From assembly GCA_014378065.1 (NCBI GenBank), contig JACMOK010000130.1, positions 1-38,093 on the forward strand: DNA of 38,093 bases. The letters run 5' to 3'. The notes beneath the pieces are model-generated. The model had not been told where the DNA came from and did not search any database. It saw nothing but the letters and a program-made list of their open reading frames with translations. Shown piece after piece: positions 1 to 7,993 of the stretch. Both the position numbers and the translations under genes were made by a program. Source of the DNA: Flavobacterium sp. (GTDB taxonomy: Bacteria; Bacteroidota; Bacteroidia; Flavobacteriales; Flavobacteriaceae). Within the stretch, counting starts at the first letter, position 1. Every line of letters begins with the position of its first letter.

Positions 1-1995
1 ACCGATTTTACTGAAATCAAGGAGATTCAAGATTTGCTGAAAGAAAGCGAGCAACGCTTTAAAAATGTAGCCAACAATGCGCCAGTTCTGATCTGGATGG
101 CAGCAACCGACAAACAATATTATTTTTTTAACCTGGCATGGTTGAAATTCACAGGCCATACTTTAAAACAGGAAAAAGGGCAAGGCTGGCGACAAGGCAT
201 ACATGCCGACGATATTGAAAGATGCATGACCATTTGCAATGCAGCCTTTGATCGACGGGAAGAGTTTTCTATTGAATACCGACTCAAACGAAATGATGGT
301 CAGTTCCGCTGGTTATCAGATCATGCCACACCACGGTTTACCTCTAAAGGCGTGTTTGAAGGGTATATCGGAGCTTGCATGGATATCCATGATCGCATCG
401 TTTCTCAAAAAATAGTAAAAGAAAATGAAGAACGACTCAACATTGTCATAGAAGCTAGCGAATTGGTTACTTGGGAACTCAACTTAAAAACCAAAGCAGT
501 GCAATACTCCGAGCGCTATTTGACCATGTTGGGGCATCCTAAAGAAAAGCATTTAACCCACGATCAAATACTAAAACACCTGCATCCCGAAGACCTCCAT
601 AAAAGAGAAAAAGCCTTGAAATTGGCTTATCAAACCGGAACTTTGCATTATGAATCTCGGTTGATATGGGAGGACAAATCCATTCATTGGATGGAAGTCA
701 GGGGAAAATTGTTTTACGATGAACGACAAAAGCCAGAAAAGGCAATGGGCACCATCAGAGATATCACGGCCGAAAAAAGTCATGAAAGCGAGATCATGGA
801 ACGCGAACAGAAATTCCGCCTGCTGGCCGACTCGATGCCCCAACACATCTGGACTGCCGACCCACAAGGCAACCTTAATTATTTCAACCAATCGGTTTTT
901 GATTATTCTGGTTTGACACCCGAAGAGTTGCAACGAGTAGGATGGCTCGATATAGTGCACCCTGATGACAGAGAGGAAAATATAATCAAATGGACCCAAG
1001 CCATCGCCGCCGGCACTGATTTTTTATTGGAACACCGCTTTCGCCGATACGACGACAGTTACAGATGGCAATTGAGTCGGGCCATTCCGCAAAAAGGCGA
1101 TGACGGTCAAATTCAGAGATGGGTGGGCACCAGCACCGATATTCAGGACCAAAAAATGTTTGCCAACGAACTCGAAAACCAAGTGCAGCAACGCACCAAT
1201 GAGCTCGAACAAAAAAATGCCGAACTAGAAAAGATGAACAAAGAATTGGAATCGTTCGCATATATTTCAAGTCACGATCTACAGGAACCGTTGCGCAAGA
1301 TCCAGACTTTTTCGACTAGAATTGTTGAAAAAGAATACGCCACGTTATCCGAAACCTCCAAAGACAATTTTCAGCGCATGCAAGGCGCGGCCAAAAGAAT
1401 GCAAACATTGATCGAAGATTTATTGGCTTATTCGAGAGCTACTGTTACCGAAAGAAAATATGATGATACAGATCTGCAACAAATTATTGAAGAAGTCAAA
1501 GAAGATTTAAGTGAAGAAATCGAACAGAAAAAAGCCATTATAAAAATAGGCCAGAAGTGCCGTACAGGAATTATTCCATTTCAAATGCGCCAACTATTGC
1601 AAAACCTCATGAGCAACTCGCTCAAATTTGCGGTCGAAGGAAGGCGGGCTGTAATAACAATAAACTGCGAGATTAAATTGGGTAGTCAACTCCATAATAC
1701 CAAACTTACGCCCGAAAAAAGCTACTGTCATATCAGTGTAGCAGACAACGGAATTGGTTTTGAGCCCCAATATAGCGAAAAAATATTTGAGGTTTTTCAG
1801 CGCTTGCATGGTAAGGGAGACTATCTCGGAAAAGGGATCGGTTTGGCTATCGTAAAAAAGATTGCTGAAAACCACCAGGGCACCATCACTGCAAACGGTA
1901 GTGCCAATGCAGGGGCTACTTTTGATATGTACTTCCCCTCCGATTTAGCGAAAAGCGCAAAACAAACAAAAACGGCGAAAACAACAAATAACTGA
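1..1995 (+). CDS. Multi-PAS sensor histidine kinase (5' end outside window)
   Basis: Sensor kinase that should autophosphorylate on His and pass the phosphate to a response regulator. The reading frame is open to the first base of the window, and the residues before the first possible TTG start (position 34) read like the tail of a preceding PAS/PAC unit, so the true start lies upstream. Counting from the first codon, three PAS/PAC domains lie at about 20-130, 145-260 and 270-390, each ending in a typical DI(H/T/Q) PAC motif. A Glu/Lys-rich coiled coil (390-418) follows, then HisKA with the phospho-acceptor in SSHDLQEPLRK (His425). The ATPase domain shows N539 (NLMSNSLKFA), DNGIGF at 582 and GKGIGLAI at 610. 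No membrane segment is visible, so the visible part looks cytoplasmic. The input signal is unknown. It ends stop-to-stop against a response regulator on the other strand, which may or may not be its partner. Confidence 0.93.
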   Translation, partial: TDFTEIKEIQDLLKESEQRFKNVANNAPVLIWMAATDKQYYFFNLAWLKFTGHTLKQEKGQGWRQGIHADDIERCMTICNAAFDRREEFSIEYRLKRNDGQFRWLSDHATPRFTSKGVFEGYIGACMDIHDRIVSQKIVKENEERLNIVIEASELVTWELNLKTKAVQYSERYLTMLGHPKEKHLTHDQILKHLHPEDLHKREKALKLAYQTGTLHYESRLIWEDKSIHWMEVRGKLFYDERQKPEKAMGTIRDITAEKSHESEIMEREQKFRLLADSMPQHIWTADPQGNLNYFNQSVFDYSGLTPEELQRVGWLDIVHPDDREENIIKWTQAIAAGTDFLLEHRFRRYDDSYRWQLSRAIPQKGDDGQIQRWVGTSTDIQDQKMFANELENQVQQRTNELEQKNAELEKMNKELESFAYISSHDLQEPLRKIQTFSTRIVEKEYATLSETSKDNFQRMQGAAKRMQTLIEDLLAYSRATVTERKYDDTDLQQIIEEVKEDLSEEIEQKKAIIKIGQKCRTGIIPFQMRQLLQNLMSNSLKFAVEGRRAVITINCEIKLGSQLHNTKLTPEKSYCHISVADNGIGFEPQYSEKIFEVFQRLHGKGDYLGKGIGLAIVKKIAENHQGTITANGSANAGATFDMYFPSDLAKSAKQTKTAKTTNN

Positions 1996-2676
1996 TCAGA
2001 AAGTTTCATTTTGATTTTGTAAAAACGGTACCGTCAGCCGGTGCTGATAGGAAAACAGGACCAATCCCACCTTCGATTTGATGTTATAACGGTCAAACAA
2101 CGCGGCGCGATACGTTTCTACAGTCTTCACAGACAAGCCCATTAGCAATGCCATTTGGTCATAAGTCATTTCTTTTGCATCACAAACAAGGGTTAAAAAT
2201 TCCAATTCCCGTTCCGACAATGCTACTTGATTTTCCCGACTGCTGCTCGTAAACGATTCGTAGTTTTTAATCCTTTTCAGGATTTCCGAAATATTGTTAT
2301 AGCCGATCTGGATGATGTTGTCGATGGCAAATTTTAAATCGTGGGCGGTACAGTTTTTATGCAAAAATCCCCTTGCGCCATGATGGTAGGCAGCAGCAAT
2401 AATCTGTTCATCAAAATGTTGCGTCAACAGCAGGACTTTATATTCTTGCGGCATTTTTTCTAACGCCTGCAATACTTCAATACCGCTAATGCCGGGCATC
2501 GAATAGTCAAGGATAAACAAATCAGGCGCATCCTCGAAAGGCAATGCAGCCAAAAAAGCGATTCCATTTTCAAATTCATGCGTCACTTTAAAATTGCTGA
2601 TCTTTTCGAGCAGTTCTTTTAAGCCCTGTCGCACAATCAGGTGATCGTCGATAATACCGATGGTGGTTTTTTGCAT
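1996..2676 (-). CDS. LuxR/NarL-family response regulator
   Basis: DNA-binding response regulator. The receiver domain (about 1-120) has the acidic pair D10-D11, phospho-acceptor D57 in LFILDYSMPG, T85 and K107. The LuxR-type helix-turn-helix is at about 152-213 (ALSERELEFLTLV, then LSVKTVETYRAALF). The total of 226 residues is normal for the NarL/FixJ group. It lies 4 nt after the HisKA_3 kinase gene and is the last gene of the minus-strand operon, so that kinase is its likely partner. Its stop codon lies directly against the stop of the convergent PAS kinase gene, within TGATCA, leaving no room for a separate terminator. Its targets are not known. The inverted repeats at 4794-4846, upstream of the operon, are candidate binding sites by inference only. 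Confidence 0.93.
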   Translation of the reverse strand: MQKTTIGIIDDHLIVRQGLKELLEKISNFKVTHEFENGIAFLAALPFEDAPDLFILDYSMPGISGIEVLQALEKMPQEYKVLLLTQHFDEQIIAAAYHHGARGFLHKNCTAHDLKFAIDNIIQIGYNNISEILKRIKNYESFTSSSRENQVALSERELEFLTLVCDAKEMTYDQMALLMGLSVKTVETYRAALFDRYNIKSKVGLVLFSYQHRLTVPFLQNQNETF

Positions 2677-2680
2677 AAAA

Positions 2681-3454
2681 TCAGTTTTTTTCTAAAAGCG
2701 TTATGGTGGTTCCCTGTCCAGGAGTCGATTGAACGTTTATCTCATAACCAATCAGGGTGGCGCGCTGCATCATGTTATTAAGCCCTAAGGTAGGCAAATT
2801 ATTTACAATGTTTTCATAATCAAAGCCTTTCCCGTTGTCACGAACAACCATTTCAAATTGACGAGATGTTGTAATATCGATTAAGATATCACTGGCTTTG
2901 GCGTGTTTGAGAATATTATTGAGTATTTCCTGAAAAATGCGATAGATTACAATCTTTTCGTTGGGGTCAAAGGTTTTTTTAACTTGTTCAGGTAGCGTTA
3001 AACTGATTGCAATGGGACTGTTTTTTTGCAGCCGCTCCACTTCAGCGGCAATCGCCTTAAACAAGTCAAGTTTGGTGAGCAATTGGTTGTTCAGCGAATG
3101 GCTGATGCCGCGTATTGATTTGGAAAGTTGAAAGACAGATCGCGAAACCGGCTCTAACGCTACCTGAAATGCCTCCGAATCCAGTTTAAGGTTTTCGAGT
3201 TGAAAGTTAATCGCCGTGAGTTGCTGCCCCGCATCGTCATGTAAATCTTGCGAAATATTATGAAGTACTTGTTCTTGCGTTTCTATGATGGTGCTGTTGA
3301 GTGCCTTTTGAAATTCAAGGTCTTTTTCGTAAATGACTTTGGTGTAGTTTTTTATTTTATTGATGTAAAGCTTGACCAATAGCACACAAAACAAGACAAT
3401 GAGACAGGTAAACAGCAATCCGATGATGATACCAAACGCAATATTATTGAGCAT
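2681..3454 (-). CDS. HisKA_3-type sensor histidine kinase
   Basis: Short NarX/DegS-like kinase of 257 residues. One hydrophobic segment at about 7-29 anchors it in the inner membrane with almost no periplasmic part, so sensing probably depends on the membrane protein encoded just upstream. A linker (30-60) leads to the HisKA_3 motif QDLHDDAGQQL with phospho-acceptor His72. The HATPase domain follows, with an N-box (EILNNILKHA), DNGKGFD and the glycine-rich GLNNMMQRA end. The ATG at 3454 overlaps the end of the upstream membrane-protein gene by 11 nt, suggesting translational coupling. The downstream LuxR-type regulator begins 4 nt after the stop. Kinase, regulator and membrane protein form one unit; the signal is unknown. 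Confidence 0.92.
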   Translation of the reverse strand: MLNNIAFGIIIGLLFTCLIVLFCVLLVKLYINKIKNYTKVIYEKDLEFQKALNSTIIETQEQVLHNISQDLHDDAGQQLTAINFQLENLKLDSEAFQVALEPVSRSVFQLSKSIRGISHSLNNQLLTKLDLFKAIAAEVERLQKNSPIAISLTLPEQVKKTFDPNEKIVIYRIFQEILNNILKHAKASDILIDITTSRQFEMVVRDNGKGFDYENIVNNLPTLGLNNMMQRATLIGYEINVQSTPGQGTTITLLEKN

Positions 3455-4100
3455 TTCCTACTTTTTTTTCGCGATAAATGTAAATATTTATCAGCGAATA
3501 ATAAATGATGTTGATAAAACAAACGATAAATTCATATAAATGGACATTGCCATAAATGCTGGTCTTATTCAAGGCCTTACTCTTGAACCCTAGTACAAAG
3601 CTCAGCCCCACAAAAAAAAGTACGGGAGCAAGCAACAACAGATAATAATTCGATAGAAAATAAGGAAAATTTTCTTGTTTTAATTGAAAAAAGCTTTCGT
3701 ATATAAATACCGTAAGATACAGAAAAGCGCCGATGATAAAAGTATTGATATTAAAACGGCTGCTGCCTTCCCAACAAATTAAGTTAAGCACAGCAAACCC
3801 CAGATAACCGATAAAAAGAAGTTTAAATAACAACCGCTGCTTTACAGCTTTATACAAGAGCAACAGCCACAGTCCATTGTGAAAAATAAGGCTTACAGAG
3901 AATAAGAATCCAAGGCCAATATGTTGCAACTCTAACACTACTGAAACTATTTCGGTGATGAAACTAACCAAAAGAATCAAAAATAATATTCGGTAAGTTG
4001 GGTTTTTGGGTATGAAAGAGACCATGGCAAAAACAAAAGTCGCAAAGATATACCATTGTATGGTCTCAAAATGGGGGAGAGCGGCTTCGATGAAATCCAT
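3444..4100 (-). CDS. Multi-pass membrane protein, putative sensor partner
   Basis: Protein of 218 residues made almost entirely of hydrophobic segments (about seven), with no soluble domain. I do not recognise a named family. The longest open frame begins with a TTG at 4118 directly against the previous stop. The ATG at 4100 (MDFIEAALPHF) gives a more normal start and is used here. The 3' end overlaps the kinase gene by 11 nt, which implies coupled translation and probably a physical partnership. By analogy with other small kinases that lack a sensing domain, it may supply the membrane sensing module for the HisKA_3 kinase; that role is inferred from position only. Confidence 0.8.
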   Translation of the reverse strand: MDFIEAALPHFETIQWYIFATFVFAMVSFIPKNPTYRILFLILLVSFITEIVSVVLELQHIGLGFLFSVSLIFHNGLWLLLLYKAVKQRLLFKLLFIGYLGFAVLNLICWEGSSRFNINTFIIGAFLYLTVFIYESFFQLKQENFPYFLSNYYLLLLAPVLFFVGLSFVLGFKSKALNKTSIYGNVHLYEFIVCFINIIYYSLINIYIYREKKVGNAQ

Positions 4101-4118
4101 AGAAAAAGCGATTTGCAA

Positions 4119-4715
4119 TTACAGAGGTTCTTTTGACATATCATAACAATGACCAGAACTACCACTTAAAAAGAAAACTACCGTTTCTTGACCACCCACT
4201 TTACCTCTTGTAAAAATAAGTTGTGTCTTCTCATTCAAAGCATTAATCCTCCCTATACCGTAAAAAAGCGGAATCGAAAAGCAAGCCGGACTTACCGTAA
4301 AAGCGCTTACCACAGTAAGTTTAATGTTGCTGTTCGAATCGGGCGTGGCGCATAGGAATTGACCGTATTTTTGTTCTGATGTTAATGCTTTGATATCTTC
4401 TAAATTGTATCCGGTGTAGTTAACTGAATTAGACTGCCAATAATCGGCAACCGCTTTGTCAAAATATTTGCTGTCCATCAAATGTGCATTGACGCGACAA
4501 GTATCGTATTTTTCCTTGCAGGCTTCCACCTGATTTAACCTCAGCCAAGTTACCCTGTCTTGAGGGTTGCTCAAGGTGTCCAAAGGACTAAAAAAACTGC
4601 AATCTAGGCCAGCTACCGCCGCTGCCATCTTGTTGATGGGGGCAGTAATGGGTTCTTTTTTTTTGCAACTCCATACCACGGCGGTAAAGGAAAGCAAAAA
4701 TATTAATTTTTTCAT
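4119..4715 (-). CDS. Predicted lipoprotein of unknown function
   Basis: First gene of the minus-strand operon. The longest frame opens at a TTG (4748), but the ATG at 4715 begins a clean lipoprotein signal: MKK, a hydrophobic stretch, then VVWSC followed by KKK. I therefore start it there (198 residues). After the lipid-modified Cys the protein is soluble and has several further cysteines (for example DCSF, EACKEKYDTC, PACF, GHCYD), which could form disulfides in the periplasm or at the surface. No known domain was recognised. The next gene, for the membrane protein, begins immediately after the stop. Its place ahead of a membrane protein, a kinase and a regulator suggests it is an accessory sensor or is controlled by the system. 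Confidence 0.8.
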   Translation of the reverse strand: MKKLIFLLSFTAVVWSCKKKEPITAPINKMAAAVAGLDCSFFSPLDTLSNPQDRVTWLRLNQVEACKEKYDTCRVNAHLMDSKYFDKAVADYWQSNSVNYTGYNLEDIKALTSEQKYGQFLCATPDSNSNIKLTVVSAFTVSPACFSIPLFYGIGRINALNEKTQLIFTRGKVGGQETVVFFLSGSSGHCYDMSKEPL

Positions 4716-4793
4716 CTGTTTTTTTTTGGTTAACATTGGGTTCAACAATATTATGGGCTAAAATAACTTTTTTTATTAAAATAAATCTGGTTA

Positions 4794-4846
4794 TTTCCCT
4801 AGACGTACGCTAGGGAAAAAACTTTTGTTAACTAGGGTTTTCCCTA
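4794..4846. promoter_or_regulatory. Clustered CCCTA/TAGGG inverted repeats in divergent promoter region
   Basis: Two inverted repeats lie between the divergent two-component operon and the small membrane protein gene. The first has 9-bp arms TTTCCCTAG (4794-4802) and CTAGGGAAA (4810-4818) around a 7-nt centre. The second is TAGGG (4833-4837), TTTT, CCCTA (4842-4846). The four half-sites share the CCCTA core. There is no T-run after either hairpin, so operator sites fit better than terminators. A regulator of LuxR type would be expected to bind such repeats, but the binder is not shown. Confidence 0.55.
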
Positions 4847-4900
4847 CTCACCAGTCCGAATCATTATAATAATTTTACATTTAGTTTAAAACCAATACCA

Positions 4901-5218
4901 ATGGATTCCTTAACCGCTAATTACAATGTAATTATGATGCTCCTTATGGGTGGCCTCTTGGGAGCGTTAGGTCAAGGAATCCGGGTTTGGTTTGGTTTAA
5001 AAGAAACAATATTTTACCACAAAATTACGCCCCAAGAGGAGAAAGCCTGCAGAAAATTAATGCCCCCCAGCATATTTATCGGCTTTGTCACTGGGCTATT
5101 TATTGTGATTGTCAAAATGCCTTCAATCAACGAATTTTCAGCAGAATTAATATGGATTATTATCGCCTCGGGTTTTGTTATGAGCGATTTTGTTGAAAGT
5201 GTCATCATAGTCAAATAA
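4901..5218 (+). CDS. Small membrane protein of unknown function
   Basis: Protein of 105 residues with three hydrophobic segments at about 9-32, 53-73 and 83-103, separated by a charged loop (ITPQEEKACRKLMPP). I do not recognise the family. It starts with ATG at 4901 after an A-rich leader. A near-consensus -7 box (TACATTTA, one mismatch to TAnnTTTG) lies about 20 nt upstream. It is divergent from the lipoprotein and two-component operon and shares with it the region holding the CCCTA inverted repeats, so joint control is plausible. Nothing downstream on this strand is linked to it: the next 1.1 kb is mostly decayed DNA. Confidence 0.7.
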   Translation: MDSLTANYNVIMMLLMGGLLGALGQGIRVWFGLKETIFYHKITPQEEKACRKLMPPSIFIGFVTGLFIVIVKMPSINEFSAELIWIIIASGFVMSDFVESVIIVK

Positions 5219-5617
5219 CCCAATTTACACTAAGCCGTATTTGTTTATCTGCCCACCCGAAATAAGGAATTTAAAATCAATAACAAACAAAACAAGCCGA
5301 TGTTAAGGCATGAAAATTCCGGGTTGCATATTACAAGTCATGGCATAATAGCAGCAAGAAGGGGTTTGTGGCACGATATGAAAATATTACATATAAATTA
5401 TCAAGTTCCTCGCTGCGTATTTTGCGTTGGGTGTGGCGTATTGGAAAAGATCTGAGGAGGTAAAGTGTTCTGTAAACTAGTACCCGGAACCTGAAAAGGA
5501 AATAGATTAGGCTAAATGTAACCTGTTGGATGGAATTATTTAAAATAAAAAACATTGATTAGATATTAGTCAACATGCTAAAATTCGGCATCTGAAGTTG
5601 CGAAACTGACACTATGT
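5219..5617. other. Intergenic stretch without a recognised gene
   Basis: About 400 nt with no convincing gene. One plus-strand frame is open for 49 codons (5314-5463) without a start codon, and a 74-codon minus-strand frame (5331-5555) has no recognisable motif. It may be part of the decayed region that continues into the IS982 remnant. Confidence 0.5.
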
Positions 5618-6263
5618 ATGTCAAACATAGTAAAAAATTATTTTAGCGTTTTAGAAGGTACATATTCTTTGAATTGTGATTTAGAAGGTAAATATCGACT
5701 CGGCAGAAAGATTAAAATTCCTGATTTAGAGATGATTGCGCTTAGTTTAAACGCTGAACTCAGGTTAATTGACAGTGAACTCATTATTTATTCAGTTAAA
5801 AAAGGACAGATTTCTAGTCTAATTGAGTGAAGCCAGTGTAACAAAAGAAGAAGAAAATTGTTTTCATGCTCTGAGCAAGTGAGCATCATATTTTTTAGAG
5901 TTTGAAGATTATTTTACTGTTAAATGGTATGCCATTAAAAATTTTTAAGCGCTCACTTCAAAACAAGGTATTTGTCATCAACGATTAGTTGGATTTTTTT
6001 GAATCGGCAACTATAAAATTAGAGACACCTATAAGAATCAACTTACAAAAACAATCATATGTTTTTTAAAAATCAATCAAATGTATTGAAACTTTATTTT
6101 CTCTATTCTGTGATCAGTTCATGGCAGACGAAATTACACAAAATCTTTTCAGCGTTTAAAATCCAGAATTTTAATCGTAATAACCGCTTTAACATTTGCT
6201 CAATTTATCAATAAATTCATTTTTGACGAACCAATAAATAATATTAAAACGCAGATCATTTAA
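5618..6263 (+). pseudogene. Decayed IS982-family transposase
   Basis: The 70-codon frame at 5618-5830 is the N-terminus of an IS982-type transposase: MSNIVKNYFSVL, then GRKIKIPDLEMIALSLNAEL and IDSE. After an in-frame stop the same frame goes on with NKRRRKLF. A shift then gives EFEDYFTVKWYAI, where the family has an EDYF(V/I)VDSMP segment. Further on, about 6000-6150 reads ESATIKLETPIRINLQ and, after a stop, IETLFSLFCDQFM. Another frame ends ITALTFAQFINKFIFDEPINN and stops at 6263. The order and spacing of these blocks match the family from memory. The length (about 650 nt against roughly 900) implies an internal deletion of part of the catalytic region, plus at least three frame changes and several stops. 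An 11-nt palindrome, ACCCGACGGGT, at 6268-6278 may belong to the right terminal repeat; no left end was found. Confidence 0.8.
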
Positions 6264-6396
6264 TTACACCCGACGGGTAATTTCAAAAAATATAAATATT
6301 AATTACGACTGATAAAAACTAAATTTTTTATAAACAGTCTGATTATCAAAAACTTTTATCGTTATATTCGTAAAACAAATACTAAAATTTCATCAA

Positions 6397-7908
6397 ATGC
6401 TAAGTAAATTATTAAAGTTATCGGTAGTTTTTGTTTTAGTTCTCGCCTCTTGTTCTAAGGATGAAAATGCAAAGGAAGACGTAATCGTTATTGCTGCTTC
6501 TCAAACAGAACCATTAAGTGCCAAAGAAGTCAATGCAAAAATTGATGAAGCCTTAAATTCAAAAGGCACTTTCAATTGGAGAGATACTTCAAATTACTTG
6601 TTGTGGAGCGCAGTAGCCAATGGACAAAATATGGTTACGATCGGTTTTGGCAGTTCTAAAGATGATTTTGAAAGAGCAAAGTCGCCCAACAACGCGAAGA
6701 TGCAAAATGATTTATTAGCCATTATAATGCAGTACGAAAAAATTAGTATTGAAAAAATATTACTTTCAGCCGATCCATATTTGAACTTAATCGATGTAGC
6801 CATAAGCAGGCAAGAAACTATTATTGCGTTACGGAAAAATAATTTCATTAGGTATGTCGAACCGGCTGATTACAAGTATTTTGCCGTTAAAACTGCCGAA
6901 GAGCGGGCTTCTTCTTCTGGTTCGTCGGGATGTGGTTTCGAATCGACTACATTAAGTTCCGCCGATTACACCAATGTAACACCCAATGCGAAAGTACCAT
7001 GGGCTTTCTACCAACACAACATACCGCCAGCATGGGATTACAGCACGGGAGCTGGAATTACAATAGGCATTGTAGATACCGGACTTTCTCCAAACCAGAG
7101 TTTATTAGGGTCCAGTTTCAACGATGGTATTTCTACAGGAAGGACGCTTCAAAAATTCGGCGTATACGTAGATTCTGTTTGGCCTTGGACTTCAACTACA
7201 GATGGACCAAATGACCAATGCGGACATGGAACAAGTATGGCTTCAGTTGCTTGTGCACCTCGAAACGATAACGGGTTACCAGTCGGCGTGGCATACAACG
7301 CCAATCTGATAATGTATCGCGCAGCCGCCAACGTGGTTTTAGATGGCTATCACGAACAAAATGGTGTAAAGAATGCTTTTACCGCACTGGGGAATAATGC
7401 AAATGTTAAGATTATTTCTATGTCAATGGGACATATTTTTTCTGTCGGGAAGATTGAAGACGCAGTTAAATATGCCTACGGAAAAGGAAAACTAATTTTT
7501 TGTGCTGGTGGCACTTCAACAAGCTCTACCACTTTTGTGGGAGTTATTTTTCCAGCTTCTATGGCAGAAGCCGTTGCTGTAACGGGAGTTCAAGAAGGTA
7601 CAGTTTTTCAGAAATGTGATGACTGCCACTCGGGAAGCAAAATCGATTTCACGGTGGTAATGCAGAGAGCGGTAACGGGAAATGCTGTTCCAGTGGATAG
7701 TTATTACGACAATCAAACAGATTATGTAGGAGGCTCGTCCGTTGCAACAGCTACTACTGCTGGAATAGCAGCCTTAGTATGGGCTAGAAATCCAACGTGG
7801 ACCAGAAGTCAGGTTTTAACCAAAATGAAACAATCGGCTACCTTTTATCCAAATAAGAACGCTGAATTTGGATATGGCAATATCAATGCTTTACTGGCCG
7901 TTCAATAA
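6397..7908 (+). CDS. S8 (subtilisin-like) serine protease lipoprotein
   Basis: Exported serine protease of 503 residues. A lipoprotein signal ends at LVLASC (Cys19). A pro-region (about 35-160) resembles an I9-type inhibitor propeptide and ends RYVEPADYKYF. The catalytic domain has Asp227 in GIVDTGLS, His277 in CGHGTSMAS and Ser448 in VGGSSVATATT, so the triad is complete, although GTSMATP is changed to GSSVATA. The oxyanion-hole position, normally Asn in AAGN, appears to be Gly372 (CAGGT). Several cysteines, including KCDDC (407-410), may be disulfide-bonded. It stands alone: upstream is the IS982 remnant and downstream a strong hairpin terminator. A weak -7 box (TATATTCG) lies about 30 nt before the ATG. 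Its substrate is unknown. Confidence 0.93.
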   Translation: MLSKLLKLSVVFVLVLASCSKDENAKEDVIVIAASQTEPLSAKEVNAKIDEALNSKGTFNWRDTSNYLLWSAVANGQNMVTIGFGSSKDDFERAKSPNNAKMQNDLLAIIMQYEKISIEKILLSADPYLNLIDVAISRQETIIALRKNNFIRYVEPADYKYFAVKTAEERASSSGSSGCGFESTTLSSADYTNVTPNAKVPWAFYQHNIPPAWDYSTGAGITIGIVDTGLSPNQSLLGSSFNDGISTGRTLQKFGVYVDSVWPWTSTTDGPNDQCGHGTSMASVACAPRNDNGLPVGVAYNANLIMYRAAANVVLDGYHEQNGVKNAFTALGNNANVKIISMSMGHIFSVGKIEDAVKYAYGKGKLIFCAGGTSTSSTTFVGVIFPASMAEAVAVTGVQEGTVFQKCDDCHSGSKIDFTVVMQRAVTGNAVPVDSYYDNQTDYVGGSSVATATTAGIAALVWARNPTWTRSQVLTKMKQSATFYPNKNAEFGYGNINALLAVQ

Positions 7909-7925
7909 TCAAATTCTGATCGAAT

Positions 7926-7960
7926 AAAAAAACCATCAATGCATTTTGATGGTTTTTTTT
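7926..7960 (+). terminator. Rho-independent terminator after the S8 protease
   Basis: Stem CCATCAA (7933-7939), 6-nt loop, TTGATGG (7946-7952), flanked by an A-run before and eight Ts after. The A/T flanks extend the stem. It closes the protease transcript 18 nt after the stop codon. Confidence 0.9.
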
Positions 7961-7981
7961 ATAAAACGATTTTGAAAAGAT

Positions 7982-7989
7982 TACTTTTG
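7982..7989 (+). promoter_or_regulatory. -7 promoter box (TACTTTTG) for the VF530-type gene
   Basis: Exact match to the Bacteroidota -7 consensus TAnnTTTG, ending only 4 nt before the ATG at 7994. Transcription would start at or beside the start codon, implying a leaderless mRNA. No clear TTG is seen at -33. Confidence 0.5.
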
Positions 7990-7993
7990 TTAC

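Noticed and set aside
571..1270. Open frames of 94 and 142 codons opposite the PAS kinase
   Set aside because: They lie entirely within a gene with clear PAS and kinase motifs and have no domain, leader or promoter of their own.
5331..5555. 74-codon minus-strand frame as a gene
   Set aside because: No recognisable motif, start signal or neighbour; low-complexity hydrophobic product in decayed DNA.
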